Shown here one piece after another: positions 1 through 8,461 of a DNA stretch of 64,000 nucleotides (position 1 is its first letter; the number at the start of each line of letters is the position of its first letter). The notes beneath the pieces are model-generated. The model did not search any database and was not told where the DNA came from. It saw only the letters and a list, made by a program, of their open reading frames with translations. Origin of the DNA: Bacillus pumilus (GTDB lineage Bacteria; Bacillota; Bacilli; Bacillales; Bacillaceae); assembly GCF_024498355.1 (NCBI RefSeq), contig NZ_CP101833.1, positions 1,283,001 through 1,347,000 on the forward strand, written 5' to 3'. The translations under genes were made by a program, and so were the position numbers.

Positions 1-1069
1 AATTATTCTGCCATTTTTCTGCAGTAGGTTTTCCTAACACAAGAAACTCACTGACTATTTGGTTAATCCGTTTAATTTCTTCCTCTATGACAGAAAAATA
101 GAGCTGATCTTCTTCTGAATGATACTTCTTTTGCAAAAGCTGTATAAACCCGCTAATCCCTGTTAATGGATTGCGAATTTCGTGTGCTGTACTTGCCGCG
201 AGTGTTCCAATTAATTCAATCTTTTGCGCCTCATTTTGATGACGCTCCTGCTGGGTTTGACGCCTTAAAATGATATATTGGACAAGTGTGAATAAAATAT
301 TTAATAAAATAAACGCACTGGATAGAGGAACCAGCGTAACGGACAGCACTTCACTAGTTGAAGCACGCTGCGGAAAAACCTCTAGCTTCCAGCTGTTTTC
401 ATCTAAATATGTAGATACGGTGCTGCCATTTTCTGATGCTGGCTGCGGCCCACTTGTAAACACAACATGTCCATTTTGATTCAGCATCTTAAAATGAAGA
501 TCTGGGTTCAATACATTCATGATATTTCTTAAATAGTCAATTTGAATGGCGGCGACTAAAACATTGGTGACTTCTTCGTTTTCATTCAAAACAGGGACAC
601 AAATGGAGAGAATCCGCTGTTTTGTAATTCTACTCACATAGTTATCTGTGATCACGGTCTGCTTGGTCACTTGAATGCGCTTAAAATAATCTCTGAATGA
701 AAGGTTGATTTTTTCCTTTAACGGTGTGGTACTTGCTGTTACATTTCCTTTTTTGTCTAAAAGATACAGGCCTGAAAAACGAGGTTCTTGTTTATAGATT
801 TTCTCTAGGATGTTTTGTACTTTTTTCGCCTCAAGCGGCTGGTCAAATCCCATGGCAAGGGAAGTTAATCTCGCTTCTGTTTCACTAATTAAATAATTCA
901 TTTGGTTTTTGTGAATATTTAACATAAGTGTAGCAGTTTGTTTGTTTTTTAAATCGATTTTTTCAGTTTCTTTTTCGTAGATAAAATAACTAATGATTAG
1001 GGTTGGAATCATCACCAAAATAAGGTACAGCCTGATCTTCTTCCAAAACCCTTTCAGTATACTCATCAT
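1..1069 (-). CDS. kinD: Sporulation sensor histidine kinase KinD (3' end beyond window)
   Basis: Membrane sensor kinase feeding phosphate into the Spo0F-Spo0B-Spo0A phosphorelay. I read it on the minus strand from an ATG-ATG pair at 1069/1066 preceded by GGAG. Residues ~10-28 form a membrane helix (LYLILVMIPTLIISYF), followed by ~200 extracellular residues typical of a Cache sensor fold, a second helix (~residues 240-265) and then the DHp H-box with STAHEIRNPLTGISGF near residue 305. The ATPase domain lies outside the window. Identity as KinD rests on overall resemblance and on mhqR being next, as in B. subtilis. Divergent from mhqR. Confidence 0.85.
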   Translation of the reverse strand, partial: MMSILKGFWKKIRLYLILVMIPTLIISYFIYEKETEKIDLKNKQTATLMLNIHKNQMNYLISETEARLTSLAMGFDQPLEAKKVQNILEKIYKQEPRFSGLYLLDKKGNVTASTTPLKEKINLSFRDYFKRIQVTKQTVITDNYVSRITKQRILSICVPVLNENEEVTNVLVAAIQIDYLRNIMNVLNPDLHFKMLNQNGHVVFTSGPQPASENGSTVSTYLDENSWKLEVFPQRASTSEVLSVTLVPLSSAFILLNILFTLVQYIILRRQTQQERHQNEAQKIELIGTLAASTAHEIRNPLTGISGFIQLLQKKYHSEEDQLYFSVIEEEIKRINQIVSEFLVLGKPTAEKWQNN

Positions 1070-1194
1070 TCATCGCTCCAACGTATTACCTAATAAACTT
1101 ATTATAGCATTGAACCTATCTTTATTACGATGACTTGTATGATTTTTAAAAAATTAGGTGATTCGTTCTGGTCTCATTTTCATGCTAAAGATGG

Positions 1195-1208
1195 GTCAAC
1201 ATGTTGAC
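1195..1208. promoter_or_regulatory. Perfect 14-bp palindrome over a candidate -35 of mhqR
   Basis: GTCAACATGTTGAC is a perfect inverted repeat, and its right half supplies TTGACA (1204-1209), a possible -35 for mhqR; a poor -10 (TAATGT, 1227-1232) lies 17 bp on. It could be an operator for autoregulation. It does not resemble the B. subtilis MhqR operator as I remember it, so the bound protein is unknown. Confidence 0.35.
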
Positions 1209-1270
1209 ATTTTACTTATTGTTTATTAATGTCACATTAGTGGGTTGCATTTCATAAAGGATGATAAAAA

Positions 1271-1726
1271 ATGGAAAATCATAATGTTGAGAAATCTTTG
1301 AAATTATTTATTGTATTATCACGTGCTTATCGCTCAATCAATCATCACATGAACAAACATATTGTCAAGCACGGTCTGAATCCGACTGAATTTGCTGTAC
1401 TAGAATTGCTGTATCATAAAGGTGATCAGCCGCTTCAGCAAATCGGTGATAAGATTTTACTCGCAAGCGGAAGCATCACGTATGTGGTCGATAAATTGGA
1501 GAAAAAAGAACTCCTCAGTCGTAAGGCTTGTGCAGAAGACCGCAGGGTGACATTTGCGCATATTACGGAACAAGGACGAGCTTTGCTTGATGACATCTTC
1601 CCAGATCATGCGAAAGAAATTCATGAGATGATCAGTGTGCTGAGTGAAGAAGAGAAGGATGCCTGCATCGATATGCTCAAACATGTGGGGCTGCGTGCAA
1701 AGCATTTATATGATCATAAAGAATAA
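1271..1726 (+). CDS. mhqR: MarR/DUF24-type quinone-sensing repressor MhqR
   Basis: 151-residue winged-helix MarR-family repressor. In B. subtilis MhqR represses azoreductase, dioxygenase and nitroreductase genes that detoxify quinones and catechols. The MarR core is visible: a dimerisation helix at the N-terminus, recognition region around residues 55-75 (QIGDKILLASGSITYVVDKL) and the wing with the conserved DRR (EDRRVTFAHITEQG, residues ~90-105). Start ATG follows AAAGGATG at 1257-1264. It is monocistronic, divergent from kinD and convergent with motB, sharing a hairpin terminator. Confidence 0.88.
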   Translation: MENHNVEKSLKLFIVLSRAYRSINHHMNKHIVKHGLNPTEFAVLELLYHKGDQPLQQIGDKILLASGSITYVVDKLEKKELLSRKACAEDRRVTFAHITEQGRALLDDIFPDHAKEIHEMISVLSEEEKDACIDMLKHVGLRAKHLYDHKE

Positions 1727-1732
1727 ACAAAT

Positions 1733-1767
1733 AAAAAAGGAAGCCGCTGGTGGCTTCCTTTTTTATT
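1733..1767. terminator. Bidirectional terminator mhqR / motB
   Basis: Stem AAGGAAGCC / GGCTTCCTT with A-tract on one side and T-tract on the other, so it can end both mhqR (plus) and motAB (minus), whose stop codons flank or overlap it. Confidence 0.85.
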
Positions 1768-2530
1768 TCGCTTTTCTCTCAATCGGTAAAATAAGTACTT
1801 CTACGCGTCTGTTTTTACTTCTGCCTTCCGCTGTATCGTTTGAGGCAATCGGTTTGAATTCACCGAAGCCTTTTGTGCTAAAGTTCTCTTGGTCTAGGTT
1901 GCTGTTCTCAAGTAGAATACTTAAAAAGTTTACAGCACGAATCGCGCTTAAATACCAGTTTGATTCAAATTCTGAATTTCTAATGGGGACATTATCTGTA
2001 TGTCCGCTAATGACAATGTCACGAGCAGGGTTAATGACAAGCAGTTTTGAAATTTCTCTTGCTAACGGGACATCCTGCGGGCGGATAACCGCTCGGCCAG
2101 AATCAAAGAAGATGCTGTCTTCAATCGTAATGAGCAGACCTTCATCCGTAAGCTTTGTTTCGAGCTTGGAGCCAAGTTTTTTATTTGCAATGAATGAATC
2201 TACTTGTTTTTTGACCTTTGTCAGAACCGCTTGGTCTCGCGCTTTTGCTTTGGCTTCTTCATCATCTTCTTCTTCTGATTTCTTAGTTTGATTGCTGTTT
2301 TCGGTTTCCTCAGTGCTTTGCATGCTGGATTGATCCATGACACCAGTGCCGCCAGTAAAAACAACATTAAAAGACTTGGCCATCTGTTCATATTTCGCAG
2401 CATCAATGGAACTAGATGCAAAGAGCACTATGAAGAGGGCGAGAAGAAGCGTAAGAAGATCGGCATAAGGGATGAGCCAAGATTCATCTACATGTTCATC
2501 GTCATCATGTTTTTTACGTTTCCTAGCCAT
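1763..2530 (-). CDS. motB: Flagellar stator protein MotB
   Basis: Peptidoglycan-anchored half of the H+-driven flagellar stator. From ATG 2530 the protein is 255 residues: a charged N-terminus, a single membrane helix at ~20-40 carrying the proton-binding Asp in SWLIPYADLLTLLLALFIVL, a linker rich in Glu/Lys, and a C-terminal OmpA-like peptidoglycan-binding domain (ISGHTDNVPIRNSEFESNW, ~175-200). A longer reading frame reaches 2629, but GAAGGAG precedes ATG 2530 and that start matches the usual MotB N-terminus. It overlaps the end of motA by 8 bp, so translation is probably coupled. Confidence 0.95.
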   Translation of the reverse strand: MARKRKKHDDDEHVDESWLIPYADLLTLLLALFIVLFASSSIDAAKYEQMAKSFNVVFTGGTGVMDQSSMQSTEETENSNQTKKSEEEDDEEAKAKARDQAVLTKVKKQVDSFIANKKLGSKLETKLTDEGLLITIEDSIFFDSGRAVIRPQDVPLAREISKLLVINPARDIVISGHTDNVPIRNSEFESNWYLSAIRAVNFLSILLENSNLDQENFSTKGFGEFKPIASNDTAEGRSKNRRVEVLILPIERKAK

Positions 2531-3317
2531 TCTGTTTTTCTCCTTCTTCAATGACAAGATTTGCGCGTTCTTTCGCTGGTAAGTACATGAGCAGTTTTTG
2601 TTCAATGACTTTTGGAGATTGACCTTCAAGGACAGAAAGAATGCCTTCGATCATAATGAGACGAAGCTTTACTTCTTCCTTAGATTTACGCTTCAGCTTG
2701 TTCGCAAATGGATGCCATAACACATACCCGGTAAAAATCCCAAGCAGCGTGGCAACGAAGGCCGCACTGATTGCATGTCCAAGTGCTTCAATATCTCCCA
2801 TGTTTGCAAGTGCGGCAATGAGTCCGACAACGGCGCCAAGTACACCAAGCGTCGGAGCGTATGTACCTGCTTGTGTAAAGATTAATGCGCCTGACTGATG
2901 TCTTTCAGACATGGCGTCAACTTCTTCTGTTAAGACGTCGCGAATAAATTCAGCACTTTGACCGTCAACCGCCATGCTTAAGCCGTTCTTTAGAAAATCA
3001 TCATCGACTTCCTCAAGGCTAGCTTCTAATGCCAAAAGACCTTCACGACGAGCAATTTGAGCCCAGTTTGAAAAAAGAGGGATCATTTCTTGAATCGTTG
3101 GAAGCTTGTTATCTTTGAAAATTTTCCCGAACAATTTTGGTGTTTTCTTAATTTCACTAGATGGGAATGCGATGACAACAGCTGCAATCGTTCCAACAAC
3201 AATAATCAATATAGCCGCCGGGTTGATAAGAGCGGTTAGACTCACACCTTTCAAAACCATACCGACACTCAGTGCAATAAATGCTAAAATAATACCAATT
3301 AACGATGTTTTGTCCAT
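2523..3317 (-). CDS. motA: Flagellar stator protein MotA
   Basis: Membrane subunit of the flagellar motor stator, 264 residues, forming the proton channel with MotB. Four membrane helices are visible: two near the N-terminus (~5-50) and two after the cytoplasmic loop (~145-200). The loop holds the charged residues that contact FliG, and PTLGVLGAVVGLIAAL marks helix 3 with its conserved prolines. First gene of motA-motB, under the sigma-D-type promoter at 3357-3383. Start ATG 3317 is preceded by AAAGGATTTGGTGAG. Confidence 0.96.
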   Translation of the reverse strand: MDKTSLIGIILAFIALSVGMVLKGVSLTALINPAAILIIVVGTIAAVVIAFPSSEIKKTPKLFGKIFKDNKLPTIQEMIPLFSNWAQIARREGLLALEASLEEVDDDFLKNGLSMAVDGQSAEFIRDVLTEEVDAMSERHQSGALIFTQAGTYAPTLGVLGAVVGLIAALANMGDIEALGHAISAAFVATLLGIFTGYVLWHPFANKLKRKSKEEVKLRLIMIEGILSVLEGQSPKVIEQKLLMYLPAKERANLVIEEGEKQNG

Positions 3318-3356
3318 TATCTCACCAAATCCTTTAACTATCTTTTTCTATAGTTA

Positions 3357-3383
3357 ATATCGGTGTGTTCTAGAAGGGTTTTA
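3357..3383 (-). promoter_or_regulatory. Sigma-D promoter of motAB
   Basis: On the minus strand, TAAA (3383-3380), a 15-base spacer and ACCGATAT (3364-3357) match the sigma-D consensus TAAA-N15-GCCGATAT with one mismatch. It lies 40 bp upstream of the motA start codon. Confidence 0.85.
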
Positions 3384-3426
3384 GTCAGAATATAAAATTA
3401 AGACAGTTTCTGTGAAGAAATTTTGA

Positions 3427-3440
3427 AGAAAGCGCTTTCT
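3427..3440. promoter_or_regulatory. cre-like palindrome upstream of motA
   Basis: AGAAAGCGCTTTCT is a perfect 14-bp dyad. It fits the CcpA cre consensus WTGNAARCGNWWWCAW at 14 of 16 positions (flanks TG/CA are AG/CT). It lies about 45 bp upstream of the motA sigma-D promoter and just downstream of the terminator at 3451-3490. CcpA control of motAB here is inference. Confidence 0.4.
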
Positions 3441-3450
3441 ATTTGCCGTA

Positions 3451-3490
3451 AAAAAGAAACTCCCTTATAGATGTAGGGAGTTTCTTTTTT
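3451..3490 (-). terminator. Terminator overlapping the end of a small ORF
   Basis: Stem AAAGAAACTCCC / GGGAGTTTCTTT with a minus-strand T-tract. It ends transcription from clpE and the 39-codon ORF; the hairpin includes the last codons of that ORF. Confidence 0.8.
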
Positions 3491-3584
3491 CATTTTGTGG
3501 TGTTTCATGTATAAGCAGCTCTTTTAATTTTTCTTCATATATGATTTTGATCAGATCGTAGTTCCAATTTATCATGTGATCCAT
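3465..3584 (-). CDS. Small protein, 39 aa, unknown function
   Basis: An ORF of 39 residues (MDHMINWNYDLIKIIYEEKL...) reads from ATG 3584 to TAA 3465. It is preceded by a strong ribosome binding site, AGGTGGAGC at 3596-3588. The product is mainly charged and helical with no membrane segment. It lies between clpE and motA on the same strand, and the terminator hairpin overlaps its final codons. No family recognised. The strong RBS is the main evidence that it is translated. Confidence 0.5.
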   Translation of the reverse strand: MDHMINWNYDLIKIIYEEKLKELLIHETPQNEKRNSLHL

Positions 3585-3699
3585 GTGCTCCACCTCTTTT
3601 TCTTTTATCATAAAGGAAAAGAGGCGGGGGAGCGTCAGCGTTCAGTTGGAACTTAGCCACCAGCACATGATGGAGCTGCTCCTCCTTCTTAGGATGTAC

Positions 3700-5802
3700 T
3701 TATCTTTTTTTCACAACGATTTCGTCGTGTTCAACATCGACTGTAAATCCAAAAAGGTGTTCTTCTTCAAGCAAAATCTCCGTCATTTGATCCTCGACGT
3801 GCTCTTGAATGGTTCTTCGTATTGGACGCGCACCAAATGCAGGATGATATCCGAGCTCCGCGATTTTTTCTTTCGCTTCGTTTGTGACGTGGACCGTTAA
3901 ATTTTGCTCTTTTAACTGCTCTGACAGTTCATTGATCAGAAGATCAACAATTTTCACTAGATCGTCTTTGTCTAATGAGTCAAATTGAATGATGCTGTCA
4001 AAACGGTTCAAGAATTCTGGTTTGAAATAGGTGCTGAGTGAATCAATCAGTGATTGTTCCTCAATTGCTTCTTCCTGATCAGACTGAAAGCCGACTTTAA
4101 CCGTTTTATCTGTGCTGCCTGCGTTACTTGTCATAATGATGACCGTGTCTTTAAAGCTGACGGTTCTGCCTTGGCTGTCTGTTAACCGGCCATCTTCCAT
4201 GATTTGAAGGAACATGTGCTGGACATCAGGATGTGCTTTTTCGATTTCATCCAGCAAAATGATGCTATATGGTTTTCTGCGAACCTTTTCAGTAAGCTGG
4301 CCAGCTTCATCATGTCCAACGTAACCAGGAGGAGAACCGATGATTTTGGACACGGAGTGTTTCTCCATATACTCACTCATATCTAAACGAATGATCGCAT
4401 CTTTTGAACCAAATAATTCTTCGGCTAACGTTTTAGACAATTCGGTTTTCCCCACACCTGTTGGCCCAACAAAAAGGAAGGAGCCAGTCGGTCTATGTTT
4501 CGATTTTAAGCCAGCTCTGCTTCTTTTCACGGCTTTCGCTACTTTTTCCACGGCATGTTCTTGACCGATCACTCGTGCTTTTAAGCGAACGTCAATTTCT
4601 TTCATTTTTGTTTGTTCGTCTGCTTGCAGTTTACCAACAGGGATGCCTGTTTTTTGTTCCACAATGCCCTGAATATCCTCTGCTGTGACGACATGTTCTT
4701 TGTGATCTGTTTGGTTTTGGAGTCTTGCTTCAATCGCTTCTTCTTCATCTCGAAGCTTCGCTGCTTTTTCATATTGTTCTACTTTTAAAGCAGCTTGTTT
4801 TTCAGCGGCGATTTGCGCAAGACGGTTTGTCAGTTCATCTTCACTTGCTACATCAAGAGAGAGGTTCGCTTTTGAACCAGCTTCGTCCATTAAATCAATG
4901 GCTTTATCCGGCAATTGACGGTCTTGAATATACCGTGAAGATAATTGAACGCACGCTTTAATGGCTTCATCAGAATAGGTGACACCATGATAGGCTTCAT
5001 ACTTATCTTGAATGCCTTTTAAGATGTCGATCGCTTCATTCTGTGTTGGCTCATCCACGATGACGGGCTGGAAGCGACGTTCAAGTGCTGCGTCTTTTTC
5101 AATTTGGCGATACTCTTTTAATGTGGTCGCACCTACTAGCTGCAGCTCGCCTCTTGCAAGGGCTGGTTTTAAGATGTTCCCAGCATCCATTGATCCTTCG
5201 GCAGACCCTGCGCCTACAAGAAGATGGATTTCATCTACAAATAAGATGATATTTTTACGACTTTGCAATTCTTTGATTAACTGCTTCATTCGTTCCTCAA
5301 ATTGACCACGTACCCCTGTGTTCGCCACAAGTGAGGAAACATCTAATAAATAGATTTGTTTGTTCTTTAATTTATTTGGTACATCGCCACTCGCAATTTT
5401 TAATGCAAGTCCTTCGGCGATCGCTGTTTTACCAACACCTGGTTCACCAATCAGAACAGGGTTGTTTTTATTTCTTCTATTTAAAATCTCAATGACTCTT
5501 GCGACTTCTTCATCACGGCCAATGACTGGATCAATCAAACCAGCATTTGCGCCATCAGTTAAGTTCCGGCCAAGTTCATCGAGTAAGCCCTTTTGTTTAG
5601 GCTGCTCTCCGCTTGGGGCATGTCCTGTTGGCTCGGAGAAGAATGAACTTCCTCCGAACAATTGAGGTCCCATTTTCATTTTTGACTGCTCCATCAAAGA
5701 GGTGTAGCAGTCTTCACATAAAACCATTTGGCTGCGGGACGAATTCACTTGCATATTCAGGCGAATAGTTGCTTCATTTACTTGACAATGTTGACAACGC
5801 AT
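3700..5802 (-). CDS. clpE: ATP-dependent Clp protease ATPase ClpE
   Basis: HSP100/Clp unfoldase, 700 residues, which pairs with ClpP during heat and protein-misfolding stress. The N-terminus has the ClpE zinc finger (MRCQHC ... LCEDC). Two AAA+ modules follow: Walker A GEPGVGKT (~residue 120) and GPTGVGKT (~450), with Walker B LFVDEIH and [12 protein letters not shown]. Between them is a UVR-like coiled segment ([17 protein letters not shown]). The C-terminal D2-small domain contains [11 protein letters not shown]. Start ATG follows a GGAGG at 5815-5811. Preceded by CtsR boxes and a clear sigma-A promoter, so heat-inducible expression is expected. Confidence 0.96.
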   Translation of the reverse strand: MRCQHCQVNEATIRLNMQVNSSRSQMVLCEDCYTSLMEQSKMKMGPQLFGGSSFFSEPTGHAPSGEQPKQKGLLDELGRNLTDGANAGLIDPVIGRDEEVARVIEILNRRNKNNPVLIGEPGVGKTAIAEGLALKIASGDVPNKLKNKQIYLLDVSSLVANTGVRGQFEERMKQLIKELQSRKNIILFVDEIHLLVGAGSAEGSMDAGNILKPALARGELQLVGATTLKEYRQIEKDAALERRFQPVIVDEPTQNEAIDILKGIQDKYEAYHGVTYSDEAIKACVQLSSRYIQDRQLPDKAIDLMDEAGSKANLSLDVASEDELTNRLAQIAAEKQAALKVEQYEKAAKLRDEEEAIEARLQNQTDHKEHVVTAEDIQGIVEQKTGIPVGKLQADEQTKMKEIDVRLKARVIGQEHAVEKVAKAVKRSRAGLKSKHRPTGSFLFVGPTGVGKTELSKTLAEELFGSKDAIIRLDMSEYMEKHSVSKIIGSPPGYVGHDEAGQLTEKVRRKPYSIILLDEIEKAHPDVQHMFLQIMEDGRLTDSQGRTVSFKDTVIIMTSNAGSTDKTVKVGFQSDQEEAIEEQSLIDSLSTYFKPEFLNRFDSIIQFDSLDKDDLVKIVDLLINELSEQLKEQNLTVHVTNEAKEKIAELGYHPAFGARPIRRTIQEHVEDQMTEILLEEEHLFGFTVDVEHDEIVVKKR

Positions 5803-5826
5803 TTGCCATGACCTCCTTAAATAAAG

Positions 5827-5914
5827 TTTGACTTTATTTGACCAATGAATGTTAAATAAAATGGTCTATTGTTTGACCATCTTTGACTATAGTATACTCT
5901 GACCTATTTTGACT
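5827..5914 (-). promoter_or_regulatory. Three CtsR operators upstream of clpE
   Basis: Three tandem-heptad CtsR boxes, each two heptads 3 bp apart: TTTGACTTTATTTGACC (5827-5843), TTTGACCATCTTTGACT (5872-5888) and TCTGACCTATTTTGACT (5898-5914). The second and third cover the -10 and -35 of the clpE promoter and the first lies in the leader, the classic layout for repression of clp genes by CtsR. Confidence 0.92.
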
Positions 5915-5919
5915 TTCAA
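5891..5919 (-). promoter_or_regulatory. Sigma-A promoter of clpE
   Basis: Minus strand: TTGAAA (5919-5914), 17-base spacer, TATACT (5896-5891). It overlaps CtsR box 3 and abuts box 2. Confidence 0.8.
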
Positions 5920-6046
5920 CTGTTTTGCTCAAAGCCGGATGAAAAATCCTTTTTTGCATTTAATCATGGTTTGTCCTTCTTTTCAAGGAACTTGTCTCAT
6001 AGGATAAAAAAGAGACAATCGAAAGTGATGGGTGCGGAGGGGTCAC

Positions 6047-7090
6047 ATGAAACGTTCAAATGAATCCGCTTTTCAGCTTGCCTTTGTATATGTAGGAACT
6101 GTAGTTGGAGCTGGGTTTGCGACAGGAAAAGAAATCGTAGAATTTTTTGTTCGTTTTGGCTGGATTGGGTTGCTGGGAATTCTGATTAGCGGCGCTATTT
6201 TTACTCTGCTTGGCGCAAAATTGATGCTTATTTCTAAACGAATTGAAGCAGAGTCTTATCAAGATATGAATCGTTTTTTATTTGGAGCAGCTGCGAGTCG
6301 ATATATTAATGTCGTCATGTTTTTTATTTTACTTGGTGTCACCTCAGTGATGCTTTCTGGCGCAGGGGCTATTTTTGAGGAGCAGCTTGGTATATCGAAG
6401 GAATATGGGATTTTTATGACGATCATTCTGAGCGTCATTGTGCTTTTTAAAGGATCAAAAGGATTATTTGGTGTCAACGTACTCGTTGTTCCGATGCTTA
6501 TTTTCTTTTCATTGATCGTGTTTCTTGATTCATTTGTTTTTAGCAGCAGTGAAAGTTATGTTCTTGCGCTGCAAATGGGAGAGGGCGAATGGATGTTGTC
6601 TGCCGTTTCATATGGTGCCTTTAATTTAGCGCTGTCTCAAGCTGTGTTAGTGCCGGTCGCAAATGAAATGACATCAGAAGCTGTGATTAAAAAGGGAGCG
6701 GTCTTTGGGGGCATCATGCTCACACTTATTCTGCTTGCTTGCTTTTTATCTCTTTCTTCATTAGACATGCTGGAGGCGTATGATATTCCAATGGCCCAAG
6801 TGGTGTATCAAGTAGCAAACTCTATTCATCTCATTTATTTATTCGTGATCTTCGGTGAAGTCTTTACATCCGTCATAGGCAATTTATATGGGCTGGAAAG
6901 ACAAGTGAGGGCGTATATCCGAATGAAAAGCATCTATACGATATCTCTTATCCTCCTATGCTGTTATGTGATCAGTAAAATTGGATACGGTACACTGATT
7001 TCAACGGTTTACCCTATTTTCGGTTATGTCAGTATCTTTTTTATCCTCTTTCTTTGTCTGAAAAAAGTGCCTAAATCGTTTAATAGGTAA
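6047..7090 (+). CDS. ykvI: YkvI family membrane transporter
   Basis: Integral membrane protein of 347 residues with about ten hydrophobic helices. The N-terminus FQLAFVYVGTVVGAGFATGKEIVEFFVRFG resembles the first helix of LeuT-fold (APC/NSS-like) transporters, with the unwound GAGFATG segment that usually binds substrate and sodium. The substrate is unknown. An ORF start exists at GTG 6032, but GGAGGGG (6037-6043) lies between it and ATG 6047, so I use ATG 6047. Sits between clpE and the que operon as in B. subtilis. Confidence 0.85.
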   Translation: MKRSNESAFQLAFVYVGTVVGAGFATGKEIVEFFVRFGWIGLLGILISGAIFTLLGAKLMLISKRIEAESYQDMNRFLFGAAASRYINVVMFFILLGVTSVMLSGAGAIFEEQLGISKEYGIFMTIILSVIVLFKGSKGLFGVNVLVVPMLIFFSLIVFLDSFVFSSSESYVLALQMGEGEWMLSAVSYGAFNLALSQAVLVPVANEMTSEAVIKKGAVFGGIMLTLILLACFLSLSSLDMLEAYDIPMAQVVYQVANSIHLIYLFVIFGEVFTSVIGNLYGLERQVRAYIRMKSIYTISLILLCCYVISKIGYGTLISTVYPIFGYVSIFFILFLCLKKVPKSFNR

Positions 7091-7166
7091 AGAAGGGATA
7101 GCCTGCATGAAAAATATGTGGTACACTATCCTCTGTGAAAATTGAACAAAAATCCGTGAAAACGGG

Positions 7167-7200
7167 AGAGGTTCTAGCAAAACCCTCTATAAAAAACTAA
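7167..7200 (+). ncRNA. PreQ1-I riboswitch aptamer
   Basis: The core AGAGGTTCTAGC, an A-rich loop, CCCTCT and ATAAAAAACTAA reproduces the class I preQ1 aptamer: stem AGAGG/CCCTCT plus the downstream ACTAA strand that forms the H-type pseudoknot. It lies ~165 bp upstream of queC, exactly where queCDEF genes of Bacillus carry this switch. The following terminator hairpin indicates control by transcription attenuation. Confidence 0.93.
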
Positions 7201-7206
7201 GGACTT

Positions 7207-7240
7207 GCCGTATCCTTGGATGTGGCACTTTTTATTTTTT
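7207..7240 (+). terminator. Attenuator terminator of the preQ1 riboswitch
   Basis: Stem GCCGTATCC / GGATGTGGC (9 bp with two G-U pairs) followed by CTTTTTATTTTTT. An alternative pairing AAGGA (7199-7203) with TCCTT (7213-7217) would act as antiterminator and overlaps the aptamer 3' end. Ligand binding should therefore favour termination. Confidence 0.8.
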
Positions 7241-7246
7241 ATGGCT

Positions 7247-7284
7247 AGGACACCTCATATACATGTGAAGGTGTCTTTTCTTTT
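7247..7284 (+). terminator. Second terminator-like hairpin in the queC leader
   Basis: Stem GACACCT (7249-7255) / AGGTGTC (7269-7275) followed by TTTTCTTTT. It lies only 7 bp past the attenuator T-tract and still upstream of queC, giving two hairpins with T-tracts in one leader. Confidence 0.6.
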
Positions 7285-7363
7285 GAGAAAATAGGGGGTT
7301 TCATGAGCCTTTCAGATGCAGCTAGTACGGTTGTACTCATCTGCAAAAGGAGGAGAACAGGAA

Positions 7364-8020
7364 TTGAAAAATGAAAAAGCAGTCGTTGTTTTTAGCGGGG
7401 GACAGGACAGTACGACATGTTTATTATGGGCACTTCAACAATTTGAAGAGGTAGAAACCGTAACCTTTCATTATAATCAGCGCCATCAAGAAGAAATTGA
7501 TGTAGCCAAAAGAATCGCTGACAAGTTAGGCGTGAAGAATCATCTATTAGATATGTCTCTTTTGAATCAGCTGGCACCAAATGCTTTAACAAGAGATGAC
7601 ATAGACATTGTGGAAAAAGAAGGAGAGCTGCCTTCCACATTTGTTCCAGGGAGAAACTTAGTCTTCTTATCCTTTGCCTCTATTCTTGCGTATCAAATCG
7701 GAGCAAGACATATTATCACAGGTGTTTGTGAGACAGACTTTAGCGGCTACCCAGATTGCCGAGATGAGTTTGTGAAATCTTGCAACGTCACAGTGAATTT
7801 GGCGATGGAAAAACCATTTGTCATCCATACACCACTAATGTGGCTCAATAAAGCAGAAACATGGAAGCTTGCCGATGAGCTGGATGCGCTAGACTTTGTG
7901 AAAAATGAAACGCTCACTTGCTACAATGGCATCATTTCTGATGGCTGCGGGGAATGTCCCGCTTGTAAGCTTCGGAAAAACGGCTATGACACTTATATGA
8001 AAATGAAGGAGGCGAAATAA
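7364..8020 (+). CDS. queC: 7-cyano-7-deazaguanine synthase QueC
   Basis: ATP-dependent ligase that converts 7-carboxy-7-deazaguanine plus ammonia into preQ0 in queuosine biosynthesis. The PP-loop motif [13 protein letters not shown] is at the N-terminus and the zinc-binding cluster [10 protein letters not shown] near the C-terminus. The chosen start is TTG 7364, which follows AAAGGAGGAG at 7341-7350 and gives 218 residues, the family length; an upstream in-frame ATG at 7316 would run through a hairpin and the RBS. First gene of queC-queD-queE-queF, regulated by the preQ1 riboswitch. Confidence 0.95.
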   Translation: MKNEKAVVVFSGGQDSTTCLLWALQQFEEVETVTFHYNQRHQEEIDVAKRIADKLGVKNHLLDMSLLNQLAPNALTRDDIDIVEKEGELPSTFVPGRNLVFLSFASILAYQIGARHIITGVCETDFSGYPDCRDEFVKSCNVTVNLAMEKPFVIHTPLMWLNKAETWKLADELDALDFVKNETLTCYNGIISDGCGECPACKLRKNGYDTYMKMKEAK

Positions 8021-8461
8021 ATGCTTTCTCAAATCTATCCACAAACGAATCACCCATTTTCATTTGAATTGAACAAAGATATGCATCTATCTGCAGCACA
8101 TTTCATCCCAAGAGAAGATGCCGGTGCATGCAGCCGCATACATGGTCATACGTATACGATTAATATCACGATTGCAGGAGACAATCTGGATGAATCAGGT
8201 TTTCTTGTCAATTTCAGTACGCTGAAAAAGCTCATTCATGGGCAGTACGACCACACGCTGCTTAACGACCATGAAGAATTTTCATCAAACGATCCATACG
8301 CCATGCCAACCACTGAGGTTGTCGCAAAGACCGTACATGACAAAGTAGCGGCATACTTATCGACTTTAGCGAACAGACCGACATGTGTTCAGGTCTTTGT
8401 CAGGGAGACACCAACAAGCTATTGCATTTACCGGCCGAAACGAGTTGAGCTCAATGGCTAA
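8021..8461 (+). CDS. queD: 6-carboxy-5,6,7,8-tetrahydropterin synthase QueD
   Basis: PTPS-family zinc enzyme of 146 residues that turns 7,8-dihydroneopterin triphosphate into 6-carboxytetrahydropterin, first committed step of the preQ pathway. Zinc-ligand histidines are visible in LSAAHF (~25-30) and in IHGHTYTINITI (~45), and the catalytic Cys in DAGACSRIHGH. It begins one base after the queC stop and overlaps queE by 8 bp, so the operon is translationally packed. Confidence 0.95.
   Translation: MLSQIYPQTNHPFSFELNKDMHLSAAHFIPREDAGACSRIHGHTYTINITIAGDNLDESGFLVNFSTLKKLIHGQYDHTLLNDHEEFSSNDPYAMPTTEVVAKTVHDKVAAYLSTLANRPTCVQVFVRETPTSYCIYRPKRVELNG

Noticed and set aside
1644..2291. 215-codon ORF on plus strand over motB
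   Set aside because: Antisense to the clearly coding motB OmpA-like domain; low-complexity Ser/Leu product and no RBS.
5012..5305. Several plus-strand ORFs across clpE
   Set aside because: All antisense shadows of the clpE frame; no RBS or sensible composition.
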